From: Pseudomonas sp. P8_241
GTDB lineage: Bacteria > Pseudomonadota > Gammaproteobacteria > Pseudomonadales > Pseudomonadaceae
NCBI RefSeq assembly: GCF_034008315.1
Contig: NZ_CP125377.1
Coordinates: 2,926,001 to 2,990,000 of the forward strand
DNA: 64,000 bases
Direction: 5' to 3'
Shown: in pieces, positions 1 to 8,501 of the stretch
How the letters are laid out: each line of letters begins with the position of its first letter
Position numbering within the stretch: the stretch's first letter is position 1
Program-made: the position numbers and the translations under genes
Notes under the pieces: model-generated
What the model was told of the DNA's origin: nothing
The model's input: only the letters and a program-made list of their open reading frames with translations
Databases searched by the model: none

Positions 1-2
1 AG

Positions 3-818
3 TTCTTCCCGGTGATGCGCGAACTGGTCGCCCGTCGTGGTGATCTCGACCACATCCTCATTGAAACGTCGGGACTGGCGCTGCCAAAACCGTTGGTGCA
101 AGCGTTCCAGTGGCCGGAAATCCGCAGCGCCTGCACCGTCGACGCGGTGATCACCGTGGTCGATAGCCCGGCCGTCGCGGCCGGTACTTTCGCCGCTTTT
201 CCGGATCAGGTCGACGCGCAGCGCAAACTCGACCCGAACCTGGACCACGAATCGCCGCTGCACGAACTGTTTGCCGACCAATTGGCCAGCGCCGATCTGG
301 TGATCCTCAACAAAGCCGACCTGATCAACCCGCAAGATCTGGCCCGGGTACGCGCAGAAGTCGCCGAAGAGCTGCCGCCTGCGGTGAAGATCATCGAAGC
401 CAGCAGCGGTCGCTTGCCACTGGACGTGTTGATCGGCCTCGGCGCCGGCTCCGAAGAGCACATCGACAGCCGTCACAGCCACCACGATCACCATCTTGAC
501 GGCGATGATCATGACGACCACGATCACGACGCCTTCGATTCGATCTCCATCGAACTGCCGCAAGCAGACGAAAGCCTGCTGATGGATGCACTGACCCAGT
601 TGGTGGTCCAGCATGGCATCCTGCGGGTCAAAGGTTTCGCCGCGATCCCGAACAAACCGATGCGCCTGCTGATCCAGGGCGTGGGCACGCGTTTCGATAA
701 ACACTTCGATCGCCAGTGGGGGACCGACGAGGCGCGCAGCACGCGCCTGGTGCTGATCGGCCAGGCACTGGATGCCGCCACGCTCGAAGCGCAATTGCGC
801 GCCGCGCTCAGCGTGTAG
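3..818 (+). CDS. cobW: CobW-family GTPase / metallochaperone, 5' end outside window
   Basis: This is the C-terminal part of a G3E GTPase of the CobW/COG0523 family, which is thought to deliver or handle metal for cobalamin synthesis. The frame is open to the left edge (two Phe and a Pro precede the first GTG/ATG pair), so the Walker A region lies outside the window. Visible are the E-T-S-G-L-A-L-P-K-P segment typical of the family, the guanine-specificity motif NKAD near visible residue 100, a metal-binding-type stretch rich in His and Asp (about residues 150-175), and the CobW C-terminal domain. It ends 2 bases before cobN, so the two are surely co-transcribed. The COG0523 family is confident; the assignment to cobW rests on the cobN neighbour. 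Confidence 0.9.
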   Translation, partial: FFPVMRELVARRGDLDHILIETSGLALPKPLVQAFQWPEIRSACTVDAVITVVDSPAVAAGTFAAFPDQVDAQRKLDPNLDHESPLHELFADQLASADLVILNKADLINPQDLARVRAEVAEELPPAVKIIEASSGRLPLDVLIGLGAGSEEHIDSRHSHHDHHLDGDDHDDHDHDAFDSISIELPQADESLLMDALTQLVVQHGILRVKGFAAIPNKPMRLLIQGVGTRFDKHFDRQWGTDEARSTRLVLIGQALDAATLEAQLRAALSV

Positions 819-820
819 CC

Positions 821-3800
821 ATGCACCTGCTCAGGACCCAGCCCGGCGGTTTTGTGTCGCAAGACAACATTGCCGACCTCGGACAAACCCCCGCCGAACT
901 GGTGATCCTGTGCAGCGGCGACTCCAGCCTGGCGCTGCTCGCCGAAGCGGCGCAGCAGTTGCCCGACGATTATCCCAGCGTGCGTCTCGCCAACCCGATG
1001 CAGGTGCAGAATCACGCCTCGGTGGATCTGTACGTCGACGAAGTGCTGCGTCACGCCAAAGTGATCCTGATTTCATTGCACGGCGGTATCGCCTATTGGC
1101 GTTACGGCGTTGAGCGGTTGGTCGAACTGTCGCAGCGCGGCGTGCAATTGATTCTGGTGCCGGGAGATGATCGTCCGGATCCGGAACTCAGTGATCTGAG
1201 CACCGTGTCCCCTGAAGACCGCGACCGCCTCTGGCATTTCCTGCGCCAGGGCGGCATGGCCAATGCGCTGGATCTGTTCCGTTGTCTGGCCGGACGGTGG
1301 CTGGGGCGCGACTTCGCATGGTCCGAACCACAAATCCTGCCGCGCACAGCGATCTATCACCCGAAAAAAAGCCCGGCCACATTGAGCGATTGGCAAGCCG
1401 ACTGGCAGGCTGATCAACCGGTGGCGGGAGTGCTGTTCTATCGCTCGCATTTGCAGGCGGCGAATACCGGTTTCATTGATGTTTTCTGTCAGCGCCTGCA
1501 AGCGGCGGGGTTGAACCCGTTGCCGATTGCGCTGGCCAGTCTGAAAGAACCCGGCTGCCTCTCGGTGGTCGAGGACTGGCTGGATGAGGTCGAGGCCGGG
1601 GTCATTTTGAACACCACCGGATTCGCCCAGTCCAGCCCGGAAGCGCCGCACTTGCGTCCGTTTCGTCGCAATATCCCGGTGATCCAGGCGATTTGCGCCC
1701 AGGACAACGAGCCAGGCTGGCGTGCCAGCGAACAAGGCCTCGGTCCGCGTGATCTGGCGATGCACATCGCCTTGCCGGAACTGGACGGGCGGATCATCAG
1801 CCGCCCGATCAGCTTCAAGGACCTGGCGTGGCGCAGCGAGCGCAGCCAGTCGGATGTGGTCTGCTATCGGCCCGCACCCGAGCGCATGGATTTCGTGGCG
1901 CAGTTGGCGCGGCGCTGGATCGATCTGGCGCGGGTGCCGAACAGTGAAAAACGCGTCGCGCTGATTCTGGCCAATTATCCGACCCGCGACGGTCGCATCG
2001 GTAATGGCGTCGGTCTCGATACCCCGGCCGCCGCGCTGAATATCCTGCGGGCGCTGCATGCGCAAGGTTATCCGTTGCCGGCTGAATTGCCGGACAGCGG
2101 CACTGCGCTGATCCAGCAATTGCTCGGCGGCGTCAGCAACGATCTGGACACCCTTGACCAGCGCCCTTGCCAGCAAAGCCTGGCCATGGATGATTACTGG
2201 AGGATGTTCAACGCGCTGCCGCAGGTCAATCGTCAGGCCGTGCTGGAGCGTTGGGGCGCGCCCGAGACCGACCCGATGTGCCGTAATGGCCGGATGATGA
2301 TCGCCGGTCTGCGTTTCGGCCTGACCTTCGTCGGCATTCAACCGGCGCGGGGCTATCAAGTGGATCCGAGCGCCGTGTACCACGACCCGGATCTGGTGCC
2401 GCCCCACGCTTACCTGGCGTTCTACTTCTGGTTGCGCAACACCTACGGTGCCCACGGCGTGATCCATGTCGGCAAGCACGGCAACCTGGAATGGCTGCCG
2501 GGCAAAGGCGTAGGGTTGTCGGAAAACTGCTGGCCGGATGCGTTGCTTGGGCCGTTGCCGAACATCTATCCATTTATTGTCAACGATCCGGGCGAGGGTG
2601 CCCAGGCCAAGCGTCGCACCCAGGCGGTGATCATTGATCACCTGATGCCGCCGCTGACCCGCGCCGAAACCTACGGCCCGCTGCGCAACCTTGAGTTGCT
2701 GGCCGACGAGTATTACGAAGCGCAATTGCTCGATCCTCGCCGTGCCCGAGAGTTGCAACGGGACATTTTGCAACTGGTGCGTGACACCCACATCGACCGC
2801 GAATTGCAGTTGGACGAAAAACTCGACAGCGATGCCGATGCGGCCATCTGGCTGCCGCGCCTGGACACGTATCTATGTGACTTGAAGGAGTCGCAGATTC
2901 GCGATGGCCTGCACGTGTTTGGCGAGTCCCCGACGGGCCGATTGCGCATCGACACACTGCTGGCGCTGCTGCGCATCCCGCGGGGCGATGGTCGTGGCGC
3001 GCAGTCGAGTCTGCTGCGAGCGCTGGCGAAGGCTTTCGCATTGGGTTTCGATCCGCTCGATTGCGCCTTGGCCGAGCCGTGGACCGGGCCGCGTCCCGGG
3101 CCTCTTTTGCTGATCAGCGACGAGACTTGGCGCACGGCGGGCGATACCCGCGAGCGGCTTGAGTTGTTCGCCACGCAGTTGATTTCGGGCGCGTTGAATA
3201 ATCCCTGTGAGAGCGAGCCTGCTCGTGATGGTGTGTCAGTCGACACCCATGCGTCTGATACTCCATCGCGAGCAAGCTCGCTCCTACAGGAAACGGAGTG
3301 GAGCGAGGTGCGAGCCATTCTCGACGGTTTGCGTGGCGTCATCGCCCCACGTCTGGATGCCTGCGGTCCCGCAGAGATGCGTGGCCTGCTCGACGCCCTG
3401 AGTGGGCGCTTCGTTCCGGCCGGCCCCAGCGGTGCACCGAGCCGCGGACGCCTGGACGTGCTGCCCACCGGGCGCAATTTCTATTCGGTGGACGTGCGCA
3501 ACCTGCCGACCACCACGGCGTGGCGCATCGGTTTCCAGTCGGCCAACCTGATTCTTGAACGTCACCTGCAAGATCACGGCGATCATTTGCGTCAGCTTGG
3601 TTTGTCGGTCTGGGGCACGGCGACCATGCGTACCGGTGGCGACGACATCGCCCAGGCCATGGCGCTGATGGGCGTGCGCCCGGTATGGGCTACCGGCAGT
3701 CAACGGGTCGACGACTTCGAGATTCTGCCGCTGAGCCTGCTGGACCGTCCTCGGGTGGACGTGACGCTGCGGGTTTCAGGTTTCTTTCGCGATGCGTTTG

Positions 3801-4663
3801 CCAACCTGATCCGCCTGTTCGACGCGGCCGTTCAAGCGGTCGCGGAACTGGACGAGCCGGACGATCTCAACCCGTTGGCAGCCAAAGTGCGCGCCGAACG
3901 AGCATCGCTGTTGCACGCGGGGCTGGACGAAGACGCGGCGCGGCGTCAGGCCGGCTGGCGTATTTTCGGTGCCAAGCCGGGGGCCTACGGCGCAGGCGTG
4001 CAGGGTGCGATTGACGGACGTCTGTGGCAAAGCCGCGAGGATCTGGCCGAGGTTTATTTGAACTGGGGCGGCTACGCTTACGGCGGTTCCGACGATGGCA
4101 CCGCCGCCCGCGATCAGTTCGCCCAACGGCTCGGGCAGGTTCAAGCGGTGCTGCAGAACCAGGATAACCGCGAACACGATTTGCTCGACTCCAACGATTA
4201 CTACCAGTTCCAGGGCGGCATGCTCGCGGCGGTCGAAAGCCTCAGCGGCGCAGCAGCGGCCAGCTATCATGGCGATAACAGTCAACCGGACCTGCCGAAA
4301 ATCCGCACCTTGAAGGAAGAGCTGAACCGGGTGATCCGTTCCCGGGCGGCGAATCCGAAGTGGCTCGATGGCGTCAAGCGTCACGGCTACAAAGGTGCGT
4401 TTGAGATGGCGGCGACGGTCGATAACCTGTTCGCTTTCGACGCGACCACGCAGTTGATCGACGATCACCAGTACGCGTTGCTGGCCGATGCGTATCTGCT
4501 TGATCCGGCAACCCGTGATTTTGTTCGCGAACACAACCCTCATGCCTTGCGCGACATGACCGAGCGGATGCTCGAAGCGCAGCAACGCGGGATGTGGAAG
4601 GAGCCCGGCGAGTACCGTGAGGCACTGGAAAACCTGTTGCTGGACATAGAAGAAGATGGTTGA
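821..4663 (+). CDS. cobN: Cobaltochelatase subunit CobN
   Basis: Large catalytic subunit of the aerobic cobaltochelatase, which inserts cobalt into hydrogenobyrinate a,c-diamide in the cytoplasm. I start at the ATG two bases after the cobW stop (1280 aa); the frame is open further upstream but overlaps cobW. Family hallmarks include the segment GVIHVGKHGNLEWLPGKG and a conserved C-terminal NWGGYAYGG stretch. Length agrees with CobN (about 1250-1300 aa). Oddity: an 87-bp REPIN-like pair of inverted REP sequences lies in frame inside the gene (about codons 795-824) and would be translated as an extra loop rich in Ser, Ala and Glu. Downstream lie the ATPase and VWA proteins that probably complete the chelatase. 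Confidence 0.95.
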   Translation: MHLLRTQPGGFVSQDNIADLGQTPAELVILCSGDSSLALLAEAAQQLPDDYPSVRLANPMQVQNHASVDLYVDEVLRHAKVILISLHGGIAYWRYGVERLVELSQRGVQLILVPGDDRPDPELSDLSTVSPEDRDRLWHFLRQGGMANALDLFRCLAGRWLGRDFAWSEPQILPRTAIYHPKKSPATLSDWQADWQADQPVAGVLFYRSHLQAANTGFIDVFCQRLQAAGLNPLPIALASLKEPGCLSVVEDWLDEVEAGVILNTTGFAQSSPEAPHLRPFRRNIPVIQAICAQDNEPGWRASEQGLGPRDLAMHIALPELDGRIISRPISFKDLAWRSERSQSDVVCYRPAPERMDFVAQLARRWIDLARVPNSEKRVALILANYPTRDGRIGNGVGLDTPAAALNILRALHAQGYPLPAELPDSGTALIQQLLGGVSNDLDTLDQRPCQQSLAMDDYWRMFNALPQVNRQAVLERWGAPETDPMCRNGRMMIAGLRFGLTFVGIQPARGYQVDPSAVYHDPDLVPPHAYLAFYFWLRNTYGAHGVIHVGKHGNLEWLPGKGVGLSENCWPDALLGPLPNIYPFIVNDPGEGAQAKRRTQAVIIDHLMPPLTRAETYGPLRNLELLADEYYEAQLLDPRRARELQRDILQLVRDTHIDRELQLDEKLDSDADAAIWLPRLDTYLCDLKESQIRDGLHVFGESPTGRLRIDTLLALLRIPRGDGRGAQSSLLRALAKAFALGFDPLDCALAEPWTGPRPGPLLLISDETWRTAGDTRERLELFATQLISGALNNPCESEPARDGVSVDTHASDTPSRASSLLQETEWSEVRAILDGLRGVIAPRLDACGPAEMRGLLDALSGRFVPAGPSGAPSRGRLDVLPTGRNFYSVDVRNLPTTTAWRIGFQSANLILERHLQDHGDHLRQLGLSVWGTATMRTGGDDIAQAMALMGVRPVWATGSQRVDDFEILPLSLLDRPRVDVTLRVSGFFRDAFANLIRLFDAAVQAVAELDEPDDLNPLAAKVRAERASLLHAGLDEDAARRQAGWRIFGAKPGAYGAGVQGAIDGRLWQSREDLAEVYLNWGGYAYGGSDDGTAARDQFAQRLGQVQAVLQNQDNREHDLLDSNDYYQFQGGMLAAVESLSGAAAASYHGDNSQPDLPKIRTLKEELNRVIRSRAANPKWLDGVKRHGYKGAFEMAATVDNLFAFDATTQLIDDHQYALLADAYLLDPATRDFVREHNPHALRDMTERMLEAQQRGMWKEPGEYREALENLLLDIEEDG
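3204..3290. repeat. REPIN (inverted REP pair) inside the cobN reading frame
   Basis: Two REP-like arms face each other: CCTGTGAGAGCGAGCCTGCT on the left and, inverted, AGCAAGCTCGCTCCTACAGG on the right. The same arm recurs in the intergenic spacers at 4.7, 6.5 and 14.8 kb. The element is 87 bp, a multiple of three, and has no stop in the cobN frame, so cobN stays open. Confidence 0.85.
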
Positions 4664-4678
4664 TACGCCGTAGACCCT

Positions 4679-4771
4679 GTGGGAGCGGGCTTGCCCGCGA
4701 TGACATTCGTTCAGTCGACAAAAATGCTGCCTGACAAACCGCTATCGCGAGCAAGCTCGCTCCTACAGGGT
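4679..4771. repeat. REPIN between cobN and the ChlI-like gene
   Basis: Inverted pair of REP arms, TGTGGGAGCGGGCTTGCCCG on the left and AGCAAGCTCGCTCCTACAGG on the right, separated by an AT-richer spacer. It fills most of the 150-bp cobN to chelatase-ATPase gap and could act as an RNA hairpin that limits downstream expression. Confidence 0.85.
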
Positions 4772-4813
4772 TCAAGGCGTCTATGACACCCCGACCATGA
4801 CTGAGTATTTACG

Positions 4814-5821
4814 ATGACCGAGACCCCGCATTTCCCCCTCTGTGCCGTGGTCGGCGCCGACGATTTGAAGCTCGCGTTGTGCTTGACCGCCATCGACCCG
4901 AAAATCGGCGGCGTGCTGATCGAAGGCCCCCGCGGGATGGCCAAGTCGACCCTGGCCCGTGGCTTGGCGGACCTGCTGGCCAGTGGTCAGTTGGTCACCT
5001 TGCCCCTGGGCGCTACTGAAGAACGGCTGGTGGGCACCCTTGACCTCGACGCCGCACTGAGCGAAGGGCGCGCGCAGTTTTCACCCGGCGTTCTGGCCAG
5101 GGCAGACGGCGGCGTGCTCTACGTCGACGAGGTCAATCTGTTGCCCGATCATCTCGTGGATCTGCTACTCGATGTGGCCGCCAGCGGCACCAACCTGGTC
5201 GAACGCGACGGTATCTCCCATCGGCACTCGGCGAAGTTTGTGCTGATCGGCACCATGAACCCGGAAGAGGGCGAACTGCGGCCGCAATTGCTTGACCGTT
5301 TTGGATTGAACGTTGCACTTGCCGGTCACACCGCGCCGACTGAACGCGGGCAGATCATCCGTCGACGCCTGGATTTCGACAGCGATCCTGAAGGCTTCTG
5401 TGCCAGGTGGGAAAACCAGCAAGCGACTTTGCGTGAGCGTTGCCACAAGGCGCGTTGCGCTTTAGCGAGCATTCCCCTCGACGATGCAGCGCTGGCACAG
5501 ATCACCGAGCGCTGTTTTGCCGCGGGTGTCGATGGCTTGCGCGCCGATCTGGTCTGGTTGCGCGCTGCGCGTGCCCATGCCGCGTGGCGCGCCGCCGATG
5601 CGATCGCTGACGAAGATATCGACGCGGTCGCCGAATTCGCCTTGCGTCATCGTCGTCGCGAGCATTCATCGCCGACGCCGCAAAACTCCCATGCCCCGCA
5701 GCCGTCCGCCGCCCAGCACACCAACGCGAACGACGGCCAGGGCCAGTGGGGTGAAATGCCCGCGCAGGCATTGCCGGTCGGCGCCCGACGAGAAGTGCCC
5801 AGCTGGCCAAAAAAGCCCTAG
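4814..5821 (+). CDS. ChlI/BchI-like AAA+ chelatase ATPase subunit
   Basis: AAA+ ATPase of the magnesium-chelatase I-subunit type (335 aa). Seen directly: a Walker A variant GPRGMAKSTLA near residue 38, Walker B VLYVDEVNLL near residue 100, and the sensor/arginine-finger stretch PQLLDRFGLNVAL. The C-terminal 50 residues are rich in Pro, Gln and Ala, like the linker that joins the ATPase and VWA modules in ChlD proteins. Together with the next gene it probably supplies the ATP-driven subunits for CobN. Many pseudomonads keep such a pair after cobN where other bacteria use CobS/CobT. The start is the ATG following TATTTACG; no strong ribosome site is visible. Confidence 0.88.
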   Translation: MTETPHFPLCAVVGADDLKLALCLTAIDPKIGGVLIEGPRGMAKSTLARGLADLLASGQLVTLPLGATEERLVGTLDLDAALSEGRAQFSPGVLARADGGVLYVDEVNLLPDHLVDLLLDVAASGTNLVERDGISHRHSAKFVLIGTMNPEEGELRPQLLDRFGLNVALAGHTAPTERGQIIRRRLDFDSDPEGFCARWENQQATLRERCHKARCALASIPLDDAALAQITERCFAAGVDGLRADLVWLRAARAHAAWRAADAIADEDIDAVAEFALRHRRREHSSPTPQNSHAPQPSAAQHTNANDGQGQWGEMPAQALPVGARREVPSWPKKP

Positions 5822-5841
5822 GCATTCGCCCTCGTTCTGAT

Positions 5842-6486
5842 GTGGGGGCGAATGCCAGACCCCGCGCCGGACGGCTGGATCACGGTAAACAAGGCAAGCG
5901 TCACGCCGCCCGAAGTGGTCCGGTCAATTGGCCTGGCACTTTGCTTAACGGTCGGCCCCGTCAGCGCGACGATCTGTTGTTTCACCTGCGCACCCGTTCA
6001 CCCCATGAGCTGTGGCTGGTGATTGTCGACGCGTCGGCCTCGACCCGTCGCCATCAGGCATTGAGTGACGCCAAAGGCGTGCTCGCGCAATTGTTCGATG
6101 ACGCCTATCGCCAGCGTGCGCGCCTGGCACTGCTGACCGCCAGCGGTGTCGCACCGAAATGGCAGGTGCAGGGTTTGAAGGCGTCGAAGGGTTTGCGCGG
6201 TTGGCTTGATGGGTTGGGCGCGGGTGGCGGGACGCCGTTATTGGCCGCGTTGGGTGAGGCGAGGCACTGGCTGGCGGCGCGGCAAAAGCGCTTTCCGTCG
6301 GAACAGCAACGATTGTTGTTGGTGACGGATGGGCGATTGAAGGACTGGCCGATTCTGTCGGAGCTGGCGTGTCCGGGATTGTTGATTGATATCGAGCGTG
6401 GGCCGATTCGGCTGGGACGCAGCAAGGTGTTGGCAGCGCAGTTGCAGGCTGAATACCGGCATATCGACGAGTTGCTTCAGGGCTGA
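5842..6486 (+). CDS. VWA-domain chelatase partner (ChlD/CobT C-terminal-like)
   Basis: 214 aa. After a basic, Pro/Arg/Gly-rich N-terminus of about 55 residues comes a von Willebrand factor A domain whose MIDAS motif is DASAS (in LVIVDASASTRR) followed by a second conserved stretch GGGTPLLAAL and the late Asp in LLVTDGRLKDW. This matches the integrin-I-like domain of ChlD/CobT that couples the AAA+ ring to the chelatase. It follows the ATPase by 20 bases. The start is uncertain: a GTG at 5842 is used here, and the first conserved residues appear only near residue 30. The ATPase plus VWA pair reads like a ChlD protein split in two. Confidence 0.8.
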   Translation: MGANARPRAGRLDHGKQGKRHAARSGPVNWPGTLLNGRPRQRDDLLFHLRTRSPHELWLVIVDASASTRRHQALSDAKGVLAQLFDDAYRQRARLALLTASGVAPKWQVQGLKASKGLRGWLDGLGAGGGTPLLAALGEARHWLAARQKRFPSEQQRLLLVTDGRLKDWPILSELACPGLLIDIERGPIRLGRSKVLAAQLQAEYRHIDELLQG

Positions 6487-6510
6487 GTTGGAGGTTGCCT
6501 GCACTGGCCT

Positions 6511-6583
6511 CATCGCGAGCAAGCTCGCTCCTACAGGAACGGTGGAGTCCCCTGTAGGAGCTGGCTTGCCAGCGATGGCGGCA
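6511..6583. repeat. REP pair after the chelatase genes
   Basis: Two REP arms in inverted orientation (ATCGCGAGCAAGCTCGCTCC and TGTAGGAGCTGGCTTGCCAG) occupy the spacer between two convergent genes, where they may also serve as a bidirectional terminator-like structure. Confidence 0.8.
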
Positions 6584-6606
6584 TGTCAGTCACTATCAAT
6601 GTTGAA

Positions 6607-7830
6607 TCATTTGCCCATCGCCTGCCGATACTGCTTCGTGCGCCTGGCGATATACAAACGATCCAGAATCAACGCCCAAATCGCTGAAACCTGCGGTTGG
6701 GTCGTGCGGCCTCGGCTCAAGCGCTGCAGTTGGAACTTCACCACGGCCATGCTCGCCAGCGCTGCCAGCGGTTTGCGTTTCCAGCGGATCGGCGGCAATT
6801 GCGGGTGGCAGTCCTGTCCTTCGCGCCAGCGTTTGACCAGCAGCGGTTCAACGGCCAGTGCCGTGCCGATCCCGGCCATGGCGATGCCGCTGTCGAGCAC
6901 CTGTTCGACAATCGGCAAACGTCGAATCCCGCCCGTCACCATCACCGGCATGTTTGCCGCACTCGCCAGATCGCCGGCCATTTCCAGAAAGTACGCTTCA
7001 CGCGCCAAGGTCCGGCCATCCCGTGCTTCGCCCTGCATGGCTGGTGCTTCGTAGCTGCCACCGGACAGTTCCAGCAGGTCGATGTGTTGATCGTTGAGCC
7101 ATTCGATCACTTGCCGGGCGTCGTCGGCGTCGAACCCGCCGCGCTGGAAATCCGCCGAGTTGAGCTTAACCGCGACACAGAATTGCGCCGACACGGTCTT
7201 GCGCACGGCGCGGACCACGTCCAACAGCAGGCGCGCACGATTCTCCAGCGTGCCGCCCCAACGATCCGTGCGGCGATTAGTCAATGGGGAGAGAAACTGG
7301 CTGATCAGGTAGCCGTGGGCAGCGTGAATCTGCACGCCGGTGAATCCGGCTTTTTCTGCCAGCGCAGCGCTGCTGGCGAAACGTCGGATCACGTCTTCGA
7401 TATCGCCCACGCTCATGGGCTTGGGTTCGGCAAACATCTTCGAAAAAGAACCCAGATCCAGCGCCACCGCCGAGGGGGCCAAGGCTTGCTGGCCAAGGTT
7501 GGCCATGGTCTGGCGGCCGGGATGATTGAGCTGCATCCAGAACTGCGCACCACCAGCCCGGCCAATGTCGGCCCACTGACGGAAACGTTGCAGGTGACGT
7601 TCATCTTCCAGCACCACGCCACCGGGGCCGGTCATGGCGCGGCGGTCGATCATCACGTTGCCGGTCAACAGTAACCCCGCTTCGCCCCCTGCCCAGGCTT
7701 GATACAGGCTAAACAATGCGCGATCAGGCGCCTGGTCGATGTCGGCGAGATTTTCCTCCATCGCGGCTTTGGCGATGCGATTGCCGATGGTCTGGCCGTT
7801 AGGCAATTTCAATGTCTGAAAGGGCGACAT
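6607..7830 (-). CDS. NADH:flavin oxidoreductase, Old Yellow Enzyme family
   Basis: FMN-dependent TIM-barrel ene-reductase of the OYE family (407 aa), cytoplasmic. Seen: FQTLKLPNGQTIGNRI at the N-terminus, the substrate/flavin-binding segment GFTGVQIHAAHGYLISQFLSP with its His and Tyr, RTDRWGG shortly after it, and a C-terminal phosphate-binding region MVTGGIR. I chose the ATG at 7830 because GAGGAG lies 6-8 bases upstream; the frame is open further up but would read through the promoter. A MerR-type gene is divergent and the shared spacer contains a MerR-type promoter pointing at this gene, so induction by an electrophile or metabolite is likely. Substrate unknown. Confidence 0.9.
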   Translation of the reverse strand: MSPFQTLKLPNGQTIGNRIAKAAMEENLADIDQAPDRALFSLYQAWAGGEAGLLLTGNVMIDRRAMTGPGGVVLEDERHLQRFRQWADIGRAGGAQFWMQLNHPGRQTMANLGQQALAPSAVALDLGSFSKMFAEPKPMSVGDIEDVIRRFASSAALAEKAGFTGVQIHAAHGYLISQFLSPLTNRRTDRWGGTLENRARLLLDVVRAVRKTVSAQFCVAVKLNSADFQRGGFDADDARQVIEWLNDQHIDLLELSGGSYEAPAMQGEARDGRTLAREAYFLEMAGDLASAANMPVMVTGGIRRLPIVEQVLDSGIAMAGIGTALAVEPLLVKRWREGQDCHPQLPPIRWKRKPLAALASMAVVKFQLQRLSRGRTTQPQVSAIWALILDRLYIARRTKQYRQAMGK

Positions 7831-7856
7831 GCTTGACTCCTCGAAGTGATGAGCAG

Positions 7857-7887
7857 AGCCTAAGCTTAAAGTTAACTTTAATGTCAA
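7857..7887 (-). promoter_or_regulatory. MerR-type promoter/operator with 19-bp spacer
   Basis: On the minus strand, -35 TTGACA (7882-7887) and -10 TAGGCT (7857-7862) are separated by 19 bp, the overlong spacer typical of MerR-activated promoters. The spacer holds a perfect 16-bp palindrome TTAAAGTTAACTTTAA (7866-7881). It points at the oxidoreductase gene, and the MerR gene lies divergent just beyond it. Confidence 0.75.
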
Positions 7888-7906
7888 GCAGGTAAATGAG
7901 GTCGTT

Positions 7907-8311
7907 ATGAAGATTGGCGAGTTGGCACAGTTGAGCGGCCTGAGCGCTTCACGCATCCGCTTTTACGAGGCTCAGGGGTTGATCCGTCAAGTCGAGCGCG
8001 CTTCAAACGGCTATCGGCGTTACTCGGAACAGGCGCTGCAAACCCTGCAAATCATTCAGTGCGCGCAGCAGGCCGGTTTCAGTCTCGAAGAGCTCAAGCA
8101 ACTGTTGCCGGACACGCTGACGGGGGCGTTCAAGCATGACGAACTCCTGGCAGGACTTAACCGCAAGATCGGGCAGATCGAGGAAATGCAACGCCACCTC
8201 GCCCATAGCAAGGCTCAACTGCTGGGCTGGATCGATACCATCCAGGCCCGCCCCGAAGGCATGGCCTGCGAAGAAAACGCCGAACGGGTGATGGCATCCT
8301 TCAAGCATTGA
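7907..8311 (+). CDS. MerR-family transcriptional regulator
   Basis: 134 aa with a canonical N-terminal winged helix: MKIGELAQLSGLSASRIRFY, then the second wing NGYRRYSEQAL. A coiled-coil dimerisation helix follows (about residues 75-115) and a short tail with one Cys (AC near residue 123). Length and tail differ from metal sensors that carry paired Cys, so it more likely senses an organic or redox signal. It is divergent from the OYE-family gene and presumably acts on the palindromic 19-bp-spacer promoter between them. GAGG before the ATG is a plausible ribosome site. Confidence 0.88.
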   Translation: MKIGELAQLSGLSASRIRFYEAQGLIRQVERASNGYRRYSEQALQTLQIIQCAQQAGFSLEELKQLLPDTLTGAFKHDELLAGLNRKIGQIEEMQRHLAHSKAQLLGWIDTIQARPEGMACEENAERVMASFKH

Positions 8312-8383
8312 GGTTGGAGCATGAACAGACCTGGCAGGATCTCTTCACATTCCTTGCGATCTTGTGGCACACTTTGCGGCAGT

Positions 8384-8420
8384 CTCCGCTATAGCGACAA
8401 ACGTTCCGCTATAGCGGAAC
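8384..8420. promoter_or_regulatory. Tandem dyad operator, probably for the IclR regulator
   Basis: Two copies of CCGCTATAGCG lie exactly 20 bp apart (8386-8396 and 8406-8416). The second sits in a perfect 18-bp palindrome GTTCCGCTATAGCGGAAC (8403-8420). The spacing puts both on the same face of the helix. The site is 80 bp upstream of the RidA gene of a cluster that encodes an IclR-family protein, and IclR proteins commonly bind such dyads. The rest of the 8312-8501 spacer shows no gene. Confidence 0.65.
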
Positions 8421-8501
8421 CGTATATGTCCTGGCGCACGCCTCCCTTGTGTTTCCGAAAGCAAGCGCTTGAACCTCCACCATCGAGCAGGAGAAGCACT
8501 C

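Noticed and set aside
1073..2791. 572-codon minus-strand frame inside cobN
   Set aside because: Shadow of cobN; no motif, and cobN is continuous and conserved here.
4814..6486. Frameshift between the chelatase ATPase and VWA genes
   Set aside because: The ATPase ends cleanly after a linker and the same two-gene arrangement is known beside cobN in other pseudomonads, so separate genes are more likely than a broken ChlD.
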